From Panax quinquefolius (taxonomy: Eukaryota > Streptophyta > Magnoliopsida > Apiales > Araliaceae): a DNA stretch of 64,000 nucleotides. The first letter of the stretch is position 1; each line of letters opens with the position of its first letter. The notes below the pieces were generated by a model. That model was given only the letters and a program-made list of their open reading frames with translations, ran no database searches and was not told where the DNA came from. Positions 32,951 to 43,412 of the stretch are shown one piece after another. The stretch lies in contig CM035170.1 in NCBI GenBank assembly GCA_020205615.1, positions 58,294,486 to 58,358,485 of the forward strand, read 5' to 3'. A program made the translations under genes and the position numbers.

Positions 32951-33899
32951 CTAATGATCAGCCGCACCACCCTCTTCGGGTGGTGAATCTGGTGGTGGAT
33001 ATGGCACAGCTATCCCGAACTGAGGCCATTCAAGCGTTGTCCCAAATGGTTGCATGAGTGATGTCGTGGCTCGGGTTCTGCAGCTGCTCGTTATTCCACA
33101 GGACTTCTTGTTGGGTACAAAGCAGGGGTGCCCACGACTCTAGCGTGGGTTGGAATACTCTAGTCCTCTAGTGCTCCCCACCAATTCCTCAAATAACGTA
33201 AGCATGTTTTGATGAATTAGGTGGTAACGTCAATGTACTTGCCTTTGATGATGCCCCACAAAATGATAGCCCGCTCGTTTGATTATTTTTAAAATGATAG
33301 CCTTTCTTCGCTGGTTATTTCATTGTGAACTAATTTGGAACACGATAAATGATTCCACGCTTTGGCATATCGATTCAAGCGAATGACGGAAAAGATTTTG
33401 GCTCGATTGTCCCGCCTTTATAATTCGATTTGGTGCCCGGAATGCACAATTCAGCAATCACGAGTTCTAGATTCGTTTCTAAATGCACACCTTCTACCCA
33501 ATTAGCAGACCCGGTCGGTGGTGCGTCGATTATTCTGAAGACTTCTCTGATCGCTGGAGGTCAAAAATCCACTTGTACTCCTCGAACCAGCGTTATCCTT
33601 CCTTTTATGTCCTTAGCATTCGCGTAGAACTCTCGAACAACCCCCATGGGAATAGGCATAGGAGTTGCAGCCAAGCCAACCCAGCTTCTTTCTCGTATCA
33701 TATTCAATAGTTGGTCGTCTTGCTTCTCAGGTTTAAACCCCCGTTCCATCACAAACGATTTGGCCACGATTCGATAATATTCTTGTTGGGCTTCCAAACT
33801 GATAAATTTCTTGTGGTCCACGACATCCTCTTCTCGGTTACTGGAGGAAGATGCTGATGATGAAGAGATGGAGATGGAGCATGCTTTTTTTGGACCCAT
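32951..33899 (-). pseudogene. Extra ORF after pol (putative plant transposon protein domain)
   Basis: The likely start is the ATG at 33899, reading MGPKKACSISISSSSASSSS, then KFISLEAQQEYYRIVAKSFV, MERGFKP, SWVGLAATPMPIPMGVVREF, YANAKDIKGRITLVRGVQVD. The last part (down to the stop at 32951) is split by frameshifts but keeps recognisable text, ending PPPDSPPEEGGAADH. The pattern fits the 'putative plant transposon protein' domain carried by many Athila-type elements downstream of pol. Its function is unknown. Its place, between integrase and the 3' LTR, is that of the env-like ORF of some Athila elements, but I see no signal peptide or transmembrane segments, so it is not an obvious envelope gene. 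Confidence 0.65.
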
Positions 33900-34700
33900 T
33901 TGCAGATGATAGAGAGAATACAGATGATTTGCTTGATAATAAATAAGAGCTGCTGATGAGAGTACCCCCCCAAACTCGTTGCTGCACAACCCAAGCAGAA
34001 ACCCTAGAGTTGTATTGCCCTTATGAGATGTGGGTGTACTCATGGGTGGAAATACTGAAATGGCAATCGCGTAATGGAGAGGAGAGTTAGGGCTCAAGTT
34101 GTCACTACTGAGAGGTGAGGTCTCTGTGTTATGTCAAGTGAGAGTCCAAATACGCCACAACATCTGTTTTGTTAACACATAAAAAATTTTCATGGTTCGA
34201 TGTCGCACGCGGCCGTGCGAGTTTTCACTGAGGTTCGTGCGCGGGCGCGCGAATAATGGGCGTTGAGGCGCTTGGTTGGACCGCCTATGCGGTTGTCACC
34301 ACTTAGGCTACTGACTTTGGGGCGCGGGCGTGCGACTTCTTAAGCCTAGTCCTACGCGGTCGCGCGACTCTAATTACTATACTGCCAGTCTTAACTCCCA
34401 CACTGCATATCAGTGATGATTTCAATTGGAGAGACCTACATAGACATTAATGCACACTGTTAAGACATGAATTAATGAGCAAACATGAAAGACCAAATAA
34501 ACTCTATCCTACTTCAAACACCCCTCAATGCAAATTCAGCTACCCACTCAATTATGCAAAACATATAAATTATCAAAAATGAAATAAAGATGAACTAACT
34601 AAAGCAACCTAACTAAATAAATAAAGAGAAAATAAAGCTAGAAGTAATGGGTTACCTCCCATCAAGCGCTAAGTTATAGTCAATTAGCTTGACTGTCTCT
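33900..34700 (-). other. Athila-2 spacer between pol and extra ORF
   Basis: Non-coding. It contains the motif at 34647-34670 and four GC-rich palindromic modules at 34200-34370, including TCGCACGCGGCCGTGCGA (34203-34220) and GTCGCGCGAC (34359-34368). An upstream in-frame ATG at 34097 could extend the extra ORF, but the leader has no domain similarity. Confidence 0.5.
34647..34670 (-). other. Conserved post-pol motif (Athila-2 copy)
   Basis: The minus strand reads AGCGCTTGATGGGAGGTAAC then CCAT, about 40 bases after the end of pol. It differs from 855-878 at a few positions only. Confidence 0.55.
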
Positions 34701-35847
34701 GAATCTCATGTCAAAGAAAGAATTGAGGTGACTTTCTGTCTGTCCACCTCACCACCAAAATAGTGCTTCAATCTCTGCCCGTTCACTTTGAACGGCTTGT
34801 CTGGAAACTTATCAAATACTTCAATTGCACCATGTGGAAATATAGTTTTCACTGTAAATGGCCCTGACCATCTCGATTTCAGCTTCCGGGAAAAAGTTTA
34901 ACTCTGGAGTTATAAAGCAAAACCCTTTGTCCCGGTTCGAATGTTCTATCAATAATCTTTCGGTCATGCCATTTCTTCACCTTCTCCTTGTACAGCTTTG
35001 AATTCTCATATGCCTGTAATCTGAATTCATCAAACTCATTGAGTTGGAGTAGGCTTTTCTCCCCTGCAGCTTTTAAATCAAAATTGAGCTTCCGAATTAC
35101 CCAATATGCCTTATGCTCTAGCTCAATAGGAAGGTGACAGGCTTTTCCATACACAAGCTGAAAAGGTGACATGCCCAACGGAGTTTTGTATGCAGTCTTA
35201 TAGGCCCATACTGCATCATGCAACTTTAACGACCAATCCTTCCTCGTGGGATTCACAACCTTTTCAAGGATTCTTTTTATTTCTCGATTCGACACTTCAG
35301 CTTGGCCATTCGTTTATGGGTGATAAGCTGTAGTAATGTGATGGTTCACCCCATACTTAGCCAACAAAGCTGTAAACTGCTTGTTGCAGAAATGACTGCC
35401 TTCATCACTGATAATGGCCCTTGGAGTCCCAAACCTAGTGAAGATACTCCTGTGTAAAAACTTGAGGACTACTTTGGCATCATTTGTCGGAAGAGCTGCC
35501 ACTTCTACCCATTTTGAGACATAATCCACTGCGAGCAAGATGTAGAGGTTACCGTAGGAAGAAACGAATGGTCCCATGAAATATATCCCCAACACATCAA
35601 AAATTTCTACTTCGAGGATAGTATTCAATGGCATTTCATTTCTTTTTGAGATGTTTCCCACTCTCTGACATCTATCACACCGCTGGACGAAACTGTAGGC
35701 ATCCTTGAAAATTATCGGCCAGTAGAATCCTACTTGTAGTACTCTAGCCATTGTTCGCTCTCCCCCATAGTGACCGCCATACCCCGAAAAATGATAATCC
35801 TGCAAAATCCCATCGGTCTCGCTATACGGAATACACCTTCTTATCAT
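34701..35847 (-). pseudogene. Athila-2 integrase
   Basis: Minus strand. 35847-35314: zinc-binding HHCC region (HFSGYGGHYGGERTMARVLQ, CDRCQRVGNISKRNEMP), catalytic core IFDVLGIYFMGPFVSSYG and PRAIISDEGSHFCNKQF. A TAA stop at about 35315 interrupts [13 protein letters not shown]; the frame continues 35295-34879 with the catalytic Glu region ([11 protein letters not shown]), [20 protein letters not shown] and [19 protein letters not shown] frameshift near 34885 leads to [10 protein letters not shown] and KVNGQRLKHYFGGEV. The first catalytic Asp is replaced by Tyr (codon 35581-35583), so the enzyme is dead even without the stop. No chromodomain is present, as expected for Athila. Confidence 0.85.
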
Positions 35848-35859
35848 TTGATCAGAACA

Positions 35860-36423
35860 CTATTTAAATAAATAAGGCTCATCCCATATATACCATTTGA
35901 CATCATGCAGAAATTTCTTCTTTTGATAACCCACCAAGTCAGAAGGTACCGTCTTACTCACCAAATAATTTGCGAAGTCTGCAAACCATGGCACTTCCCC
36001 TTTAACCACAAACAACTGCTCATCTGGAAAGGATTCATTGATCATAACTTTATCGTCTACCTTCCTCTCCGGATTCTTTAATCGTGATAAGTGGTCCGCC
36101 ACTTGGTTTTCAGTGCCCTTTCTATCATTGATTTCCAAATAAAATTCCTGTAGTAATAAAATCCATCTGATCAAACGGGGCTTTGCATCCTTCTTTGCCA
36201 CTAAATGTCGAATTATCACGTGATCCATGCACACAATCACCTTTGTGTCAATCAGATATGCTCGAAATTTATCAAAGGCATACACCACTGCCAATAACTC
36301 TTTCTCTGTGGTGTAGTTCAACTGTGCATCTGTAAGGGTCTTGCTGGCATAATAAATCACATGAAAAATCTTCTCTTTCCTCTGCCCCAAAATAGCCCCT
36401 ACTGGCGTAATCACTGGCATCAC
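35860..36423 (-). pseudogene. Athila-2 RNase H
   Basis: Minus strand. One frame carries [60 protein letters not shown] and [15 protein letters not shown], the RNase H E, D and D positions included. The first catalytic Asp (MCDASDYA) is encoded at the end of the RT frame, so a single frameshift near 36400 separates the two parts. The enzyme degrades the RNA strand during reverse transcription. A linker to integrase follows with [12 protein letters not shown]. Confidence 0.85.
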
Positions 36424-37579
36424 ACATCAGCTCAAATGGCAAATCCCAATCTGGTGCAATAATCACTGGTGTTGAAGTTAGTTTCCCTTTTAAGTGTTCA
36501 AATCTTTGACCACATGAAGCCTCATTAAAATTAAAAAGCTGTGCATCCTTCTCCAATAAACTGCATAGTGGTTTAGTTATCTTGGAGAAGTCCTTGATGA
36601 ATCTGCGGTAGATATCTGCATGTCCCAAAAAACTGCGAACACCTTTTACTGAAGTGGGTGGTGGCAAGTTTTCAATAGTCTCTAGCTTCGCCCTATCCAC
36701 CTCGAGTCCCTTCTTCGAAACTTTGTGTCCCAGTATGATTCCTTCTTGTACCATAAAATGACACTTTTCCCAGTTCAGCACTAAATTTGTCTCAACACAC
36801 CTCTTCAAAACCATCACCAAATTCTCAAGGCATAGATTAAACGAGTCCCAGAAGACTGAGAAGTCATCCATAAATACTTCCACATTCTGCTCCACCATAT
36901 CTGAAAATATTGTCATCATGCATCTCTGAAAGGTGGCTGGAGCATTGCACAACCCGAAGGACATCCTTCTGAAAGCGAAAGTGTCGTAAGGACATGTGAA
37001 GGTTGTCTTTTCCTGGTCTTCTAGAGCTATCACAATTTGATTGTAGCCCGAATATCCGTCCAAAAAGCAATAGTACTCATGACCTGCTAATCTGTCCAAC
37101 ATCTGATCAATGAATGGTAGTGGAAAATGTTCTTTCCTAGTAGCCTTGTTGAGCTTATGGTAGTCCATGCAGACTCGCCACTCCGTCACTGTTTGTGTTG
37201 GAATCAACTCATTATTCTCATTAGTCACTACGGTCATGCCACCCTTTTTTGGTACACACTGTACTAGGCTCACCCATGAGCTGTCTGAGATCGGATAGAT
37301 TATTCCTGCATCCAGCCATTTCAGTACCTCTTTCTTAACCACTTCTTTCATTATCGGATTAAGTCTCCTTTGCTGCTCAATCGACGGCTTACTCCCATCT
37401 TCCATCAGGATCTTATGCATGCAAAAGGAAGGGCTGATCCCTTTGATATCTGCTATGGTCCATCCAATAGCTGATTTGAACTCTCGAAGCACTCGTAGCA
37501 GTTTTTCTTCCTGAAAAGATGTTAGTGCAGAAGAAATAATCACAGGTAGCTTTGAATCTTTATTTAAAAATGCGTGCAC
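36272..37579 (-). CDS. Athila-2 reverse transcriptase (open 435 codons)
   Basis: Longest intact reading frame in the window. Domain order: [20 protein letters not shown] (N-terminal linker), [80 protein letters not shown], catalytic [11 protein letters not shown] (FMDD box), [40 protein letters not shown] (thumb) and [13 protein letters not shown] at the RNase H junction. All main polymerase motifs are present; Asp residues of LDGY and FMDD are intact. The last ~35 codons are out of frame after the junction shift, so Gag-Pol cannot be completed. Confidence 0.85.
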   Translation of the reverse strand: MHAFLNKDSKLPVIISSALTSFQEEKLLRVLREFKSAIGWTIADIKGISPSFCMHKILMEDGSKPSIEQQRRLNPIMKEVVKKEVLKWLDAGIIYPISDSSWVSLVQCVPKKGGMTVVTNENNELIPTQTVTEWRVCMDYHKLNKATRKEHFPLPFIDQMLDRLAGHEYYCFLDGYSGYNQIVIALEDQEKTTFTCPYDTFAFRRMSFGLCNAPATFQRCMMTIFSDMVEQNVEVFMDDFSVFWDSFNLCLENLVMVLKRCVETNLVLNWEKCHFMVQEGIILGHKVSKKGLEVDRAKLETIENLPPPTSVKGVRSFLGHADIYRRFIKDFSKITKPLCSLLEKDAQLFNFNEASCGQRFEHLKGKLTSTPVIIAPDWDLPFELMCDASDYASRGYFGAEEREDFSCDLLCQQDPYRCTVELHHRERVIGSGVCL

Positions 37580-38310
37580 GAGATGTTACGAAGTGGTTTT
37601 AATTCAAGTTACGGAGGTGTCTCAAGAGATGGCTTTAATTTTACTGAGGATTCTCCAGCTTTTGTCAATGGCTCGATAGGTGTTTTGAATTTTCTGACTT
37701 GTGGAGTGGTATCCAGATATTGCACAAGTTCGTCAAGTTCCTCGTCCTCCAAATCTGAATTTTTAGCAATTACACTCCTCAAAGGTTCATCATCCACTAG
37801 ACTCTGTACTTCATCATTTACGACCTGATCCACAAAATCAACCAGGAAACATTCCTCTTCATCTGCTGGAAACTTCATGGCATTGAAGACATTAAAGGTG
37901 ACCTCTTGATCATGAACACGCATAGTGAGTTCCCCCTTCTACACATCTATTAAAGTCTTTCCTGTGGCTAAGAAAGGTCTCCCCAGTATGATTGGTATAT
38001 TTTTATCTTCCTCGTAATCCAAAATGATGAAGTCAGCCGGAAAGATAAATTTGTCCACTTTCACTAATACATCTTCAACAATTTCCCATGGATATGTGAT
38101 GGATCTATCAGCTAACTGCAATAAAATGTTTATCGGCCTTGGAGCCGGTAATCCCAACTGATTGAACAATGACAAGGGCATCAGATTGATACTTTCCCCA
38201 AGATCACACAAACATTTATCAAAGTTCATCTTTCCGATCGTGTATGGAATTATAAAACTACCCGGATCCTTCACCCGGAGGTAACTTTGTTTGAAGCAAC
38301 TTGCCTGCAC
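37580..38310 (-). pseudogene. Athila-2 aspartic protease
   Basis: Minus strand. 38310-37939 encodes [80 protein letters not shown] and [15 protein letters not shown] stop at 37939 is followed in frame by 37923-37609, an acidic linker to RT (EEECFLVDFVDQVVNDE). Athila proteases usually read CDLGAS at the active site; here the Ala is Glu. The stop lies after the domain. Confidence 0.8.
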
Positions 38311-40025
38311 TCTCTCTCAAGACTACTGTCTCAAACTCGTCTAATCTCCTCTTCCTTGACAATATACCCTTCATGAACTTTGCATAACTTGGCATTTGTT
38401 CTAATGCCTCGGCGAAAGGTATGTTGATATGCAGCTTTTTAAATACCTCCAAGAATTTGTTAAACTGTTTATCTTCCCTCTGCTTATTCAATCTCTGCGG
38501 ATATGGTACCTGAGGTTGAATTGGTGGTACTGAACTCATAGGCTTCTCAACTCACCTTGCTTTATCTTTCTCTTCATGCTGAACCTCAGAATTTTCCAGA
38601 TTTTCTTTCTCAACAATTTACTGCTTTCTTCTTGCCGCAAGGCTATGAATCTCCTTAATACAATTAGGCGGCGGGGCGCGACTTTCAGTGTCTGCAATAT
38701 TTTTCCCAGACCTCAATATGATCGTTTGGCACTGTTCCTTTCCATCTCTTCGTGGATTTGTCTCTGTATTACTCAGCAATGAACCATGAGGCCTGTTGTT
38801 AAGCATGTTTTTTCCCCATCTGAGTTTCTAAATTTTTAATAGCCACTGCTTGGCTTTTGATCATAACCTCAGTGTTTGCCATGTACTTCAACATAATGTC
38901 CTCCATTTCTATTTCTTTTCTTGCAGAGGTGCAGATGTAGTGTGATGTTGTTGTTGCAAAAATCCCGGTGGAAACGGTGGTTTTGGTGTAAACTGTGGCT
39001 GAGATGGCTATGGCTGAAATTATTGATTCGGCTGAAACTGATTCTGCTGATTCCCTTGGTTATTTGACCAACTGAAATTAGGATGATTGCGGTTGTTGGG
39101 GTTGTATGTGTTCTGAAACTGTCCTTAATCTTTCCTGTAATTGCTCACATCTTCGTACTGACTCCGAAGTGATAGCACGTTGATCATTGAGTGTGACCCA
39201 CTTTATATCTCTCATCTGAAGAAAGCAACTATTTTTCGTTTTGCTCTCGGCTATTGAATCTATTTTCTTCACCATAGTTGGAATCTGTGCCGACAACTGA
39301 GTAATAACATCCACTTCCAATAAACCTGCAACTTTGGGTTGTGGCATCCGAGATGTAGGATTTTGAAAATCATTTGATGCCATTATCTCGATAAGGTTAT
39401 AGGTTTCCTCATAGCTCTTTGCCCATAATGCCCTCCTGCAGCTGCATCTACAATCGGCCTAGACTGCCATCCCAATCTGTTATAGAATGTGTTTATCACC
39501 ATCCAATCTGGCATACCATGGTGCAAACACTTCCGTAGCATCTCTTTATATCTCTCTCATGCCTCATATAAGGATTCACCTTGTTGTAGCTCGAACTGAG
39601 AGATTGTTGTCCTCATTTTTGCAGTCTTAGCCATTGGAAAAAACTTGGCTAAGAACTTCTGTGCTAAGTCCTCCCATGTAGTTATAGATCCTGCTGGCAA
39701 AGAATGAAGCCAACTTCTCGCTTTATCCCTCAATGAGAACAAATAACCTCGATCCTAATAGCATCCTCCGTCACCACATTATATCTGAATGTGTCACATA
39801 TCTCAATAAAACTCAACAGGTGTTCATTCGGATCATCTGTAGCGGCACCCCCAAACTGAACCGTATTCTGCACCATCTGAATAGTGCTTATTTTTATCTC
39901 AAATGTATTAACTGCTATTGCTGGTCTGACTATGCTAGACTGTAATCCATTAATATTAGGCATGGAATATTCTCTCGAGCCTATGCTCCTCTCTCTTTGC
40001 TCTTCTCTTTGTCCTCATACGCCAT
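38311..40025 (-). pseudogene. Athila-2 gag
   Basis: Minus strand. A candidate start is at 40025 (MAYEDKEKSKERGA, then a stop). After a frame change the conserved gag follows: NTFEIKISTIQMVQNTVQFG, ATDDPNEHLLSFIEICDTFR, then FSLRDKARSWLHSLPAGSIT, TWEDLAQKFLAKFFPMAKTA, FELQQGESLYEA (39742-39557), MLRKCLHHGMPDW and DAAAGG. 39383-39078 carries the tail with PQPKVAGLLEVDVITQLSAQ. 38539-38311 resumes with PYPQRLNKQREDKQFNKFLE, leading to the protease. Several stops and shifts. No CCHC zinc knuckle is evident. Confidence 0.8.
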
Positions 40026-40299
40026 ATTAGATGTAGTACCCTCTAATCGTGTGCTTGTAAATTTCTCTGAACACTTGCTTTCCAACCTCTCCCGTTTATG
40101 TTGTCCCGAAAAGGGGTGTTAAGTCGGGGTTGGATGATGGCGTGTGCATAAAAAAATTATACAAATTCACAAACAAAAACAAAAAAAAAAAAATAGAAAT
40201 GAGATAAGATTAGATTTGTCTAAGTCATACAATATAGCTTAAAACTAATGATAATAATAAAAATTTAAACGCTTTTCCCGGCAATCTGACGCAAAAACT
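40026..40299 (-). other. Athila-2 leader and degenerate primer-binding site
   Basis: Between the 5' LTR and gag. Just inside the LTR the minus strand reads TTTTTGCGTCAGATTGCCGG (near 40295-40276). This resembles the TGGCGCCGTTGCCGGGGA-type primer site used by Athila elements, with several changes. Confidence 0.5.
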
Positions 40300-41883
40300 T
40301 ATTGCCTCTTTTTAGTTATAACAAAAGAGCTCTAACTCATGCAAGTATACATGCATCAACAAGTAATACAGAGTAAGTGAGTATCGATCCACAAGGGAAA
40401 GTTGTCTAATTTAAACCACTATGCATCAATTAAATCACTATATTTTATATGCTTAAACTAATGATTATAATTGTGAATTACTCTAATTGCAAATAACGAC
40501 TAAATAAAGAATAATAAGGTAATGAATTAAATCGGTAAATAATGGGATCCTAACTTCATTTAATACTTCATCTAATTACCACCATTATGCAAGAATTGTT
40601 CACATACCACAGGAAAGTAGCCAAGGACACTAATATAGACATAGCCATTTTTCAATGTACTATGACCTACTTACACAGTATCCACATGCGATGGACACCA
40701 TGTAATCATCAATATAACCAAAATAACTATATGTCTATGCGAAATTGCAACTATATTGAATTTAAGCACAAGCCCTTATTTTAACTTATACGGTGAAACA
40801 GTATATGTCTATCTGGTTCACGAAATACAAAGCTATGCAAAATAGCCCCATATACGCATGCTTTCATGATTACAATCCATACTCACATGTTATTTTTCAA
40901 TTCCATGTAAGTACTGAAAACGAATGGTGATCAAGCATTCATGCATGCAAAACAGCCATGATAGAAATTCCTTATGATATGTAAAATAGTCCAGCAGTCA
41001 AGCATGCAACTAAACTACATATTAAAATCCGTTAGAATCCCATAATGGAGTTTAGCTCATGACTGAACCAAAAGCCATTATGGGATCGAAGTAATACATG
41101 GACAATAAACAAATAATTGAAAGATAAGGGATAGAATCGATCAAACCCAATTGCTAATTATAATCCAATAGTAACGTTCAATTCCACATTAAAATCCAAC
41201 AAAGAATAATAGTTTTCCACAGTGATTGAAATCCAACAGAAGAAGTAGAAAAATATAGAGATTATGCTTTGTTCTCCAATGGAACTCTCTCAAAGTGTAA
41301 ACCCTAGTTCCCAATATGAAAAACACGTAAAACTACTCAATGATGCGTCTGACAACAGTCAGAATTGTTTTTAATTAATTATAACCCTTAAAATTAAATA
41401 TTAAAATAAAATAGCTCAAGAAGATCAATCATCGCATACGTGATCATGCGCTCCTCCTAGTATTTCTCGCTTGCGTAGCGTGTGTCAAGTTTATGTAATC
41501 CGAATGATCGCATGCGCGTGTGTTGACTTTGTGTAATGGCCAAGTGGTAGTATCGACTTCTGACTTGAATTACGGTTCTGCTGCTACTACTCGATTTGTT
41601 CTCTGCTAGCTCATTTTTTCATGCCTTTGCTCATTCTTACATCCACCCATTGCTTAGTCTCCTTGCTCCACTTTATCCTCATGTTGTGCCTTCATTGATC
41701 ACATACCACTCACCATCGCCTTACTTATATATCATATCCTTCACTTTTTACACAAAAAGGATTTCTTAGTACATGCGATGCGAAATAACATGAAATGCGA
41801 CTAAAACACACTAAAATGTACTTGAGATGGACATAGTTAGCGTGAATTGATATCCAATAAGTAGGTATAAAACCCACTTATCA
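40300..41883 (-). repeat. 5' LTR of Athila-2
   Basis: 1584 bp, ends matching 30158-31732; the terminal dinucleotide at its inner end has changed (TATTGCC instead of TGTTGCC on the plus strand). The GC-rich palindromic modules have eroded here (TTGCGTAGCG at about 41471) relative to the partner LTR. Confidence 0.9.
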
Positions 41884-42492
41884 GTGATATAAACGAATAT
41901 CCTTGGCGTAGTGCATGGATAATTTGTTGGTTTGAAACATTTATTGGGTTGTGTTACAGAGATAAAATATTGATGATAAACTTTTAAATCATAGAAGATA
42001 GTAGACATCATGCTCTACTTGAATCTTCTAATGGATTGTTTGTTCCACTGTAGTTGTTGATCTAAACTTGTTGTCTATTGTATTCTATCAGATTTTACAC
42101 TGTTGAGGACTAAGGATAATTTATTCTACATTATCTTAGTTATAATATTCTTTACTGGGCTAGTTGAGCTCACCCTTTTCTTTCATTGTTCTCTTCAGAA
42201 AATGAGAATATAGTTGGGACTAGTCGTGGAATGGAATGATGGTCCAAGATGGTGGCTATAGTAGTCCTCACTATTCTATAAAATATGTGTGATAATAATT
42301 GTAATGAGGACTTCATTTGAGTTTGGATATTGTCTACGAGACAATATTAGTATTAAAACTCACGATTTATGTTTTATGTATTATTTTACACGATAATTAA
42401 TAATTGTATAAATGAAGTTTATATTTAAATTATGTCTGCAAGTGTATTTAAGCGACTTCGAATAGGTTTTATGAACCTATTTTGGGGCGTCA
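41884..42492 (+). repeat. Family-1 LTR copy B, third segment
   Basis: The 3' end of copy B, resuming with the GTGAT duplication and ending CCTATTTTGGGGCGTCA at 42492. It includes the AATATCCTTGGCGTAGTGCA repeat motif and the GGGCTAGTTGAGCTCACCCT text found in other family-1 LTRs. Confidence 0.8.
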
Positions 42493-43144
42493 TGAGATGA
42501 ACAATCCTATTATAGGGGATTATTTACGCTAAAAGCGTTAAGATGTTTATTACACAATATATGGTAGTGCGAATGGTTGATCCCCTTAAGTACGAGACAT
42601 CAGGGGTCCATATAGTCTAACGACTGTTAAAGGTTTATGTAGAAATATTTATAACCTAGGACATAGTTCATGGTCTTGTGAGCCTCATATGATTTTTCAA
42701 TATCAGTTCTTGATTATCGATACTAGAAAATGTTATTCAATTCAGTTAAGCTTATTCATTGCCAGTTATCCTGTTTTCTTTAAGTGAGCATTTGTTTTGC
42801 TCACTCTTGCATATATATAACCATTGCAGCTAAAGTTGAGAAGGTTGACAAACCAACCACTAGTAAAGGGAAAGGCAAGATGAACAAGTGTTGAAGACTT
42901 GTTAATTGTTGAGACTTGTGTTTTTCAGTCGTGGTTTAATTATGTGATGTAATTAATTAATTTTTTGCATTTGATGAATATTTTAAGGTTAGACAACTTG
43001 GAATTTATTTGATTTAATTATGTAACCCTTTAATGGGAAGATTTATTGCTTAAATTTGATTAATTTGGGTAGTTATAAATGAATGTTTGGACAATGAACA
43101 CCAAATCCTATGTGAACGAAGTACCCATATTTTGGGGTGTCACA
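42493..43144 (+). repeat. Family-2 LTR, 3' part
   Basis: Continues the LTR begun at 23497 after a 17.4-kb interruption and ends TTTTGGGGTGTCACA. It matches 21310-21670 over its last 360 bases. Confidence 0.7.
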
Positions 43145-43330
43145 TTATCACACTAATTAATTCAACCAATTAAATATGGATAAATAAATGTCTTTAAATA
43201 AATAAATAAATTCTTTAATTAATAAACGAGCAAGATTACAAAGTAAATACCTATCAAATCCAATGTGATTGGCTTGAAGACGTACTACTTTCAATTAGGC
43301 CCCTATAATAGAGGTTAGTGGCCGAACCAC
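43145..43330. other. Short unassigned flank
   Basis: AT-rich, no ORF. Flanking DNA between the family-2 LTR and an Athila LTR fragment. Confidence 0.4.
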
Positions 43331-43412
43331 TGATGAGTGGGTAGTATACCTATGAATTAGGTACTTTTAGACTTAATATATGGTTTGTTTTTAAGTATGT
43401 TAGGATATTTTT
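43331..43412 (+). repeat. Athila-type LTR fragment, 5' end
   Basis: Starts TGATGAGTGGGTAGTATACC and continues ACTTAATATATGGTTTGTTTT, parallel to the Athila-1 LTR start (2396). It is interrupted at 43412 by a family-1 solo LTR. The continuation is at 46132-46278. Confidence 0.65.

Larger units (their letters stand above)
30158..41883 (-). mobile_element. Athila-2, near-complete Athila-like retrotransposon
   Basis: An 11.7-kb minus-strand element with both LTRs, polypurine tract, degenerate primer site, gag, protease, RT, RNase H, integrase and an extra ORF after pol. It is bounded by the perfect 5-bp target duplication GTGAT (30153-30157 and 41884-41888). It sits inside family-1 LTR copy B. 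The two LTRs differ at about 21 of the first 345 positions by eye (roughly 94% identity), so it is relatively recent but not new. Coding breaks are few: a stop or shift in gag, one shift between RT and RNase H, one stop in integrase. Confidence 0.9.

Noticed and set aside
33483..33710. Plus-strand ORF opposite the Athila-2 extra ORF
   Set aside because: It is antisense to a frame with recognised transposon protein text and has no similarity itself.
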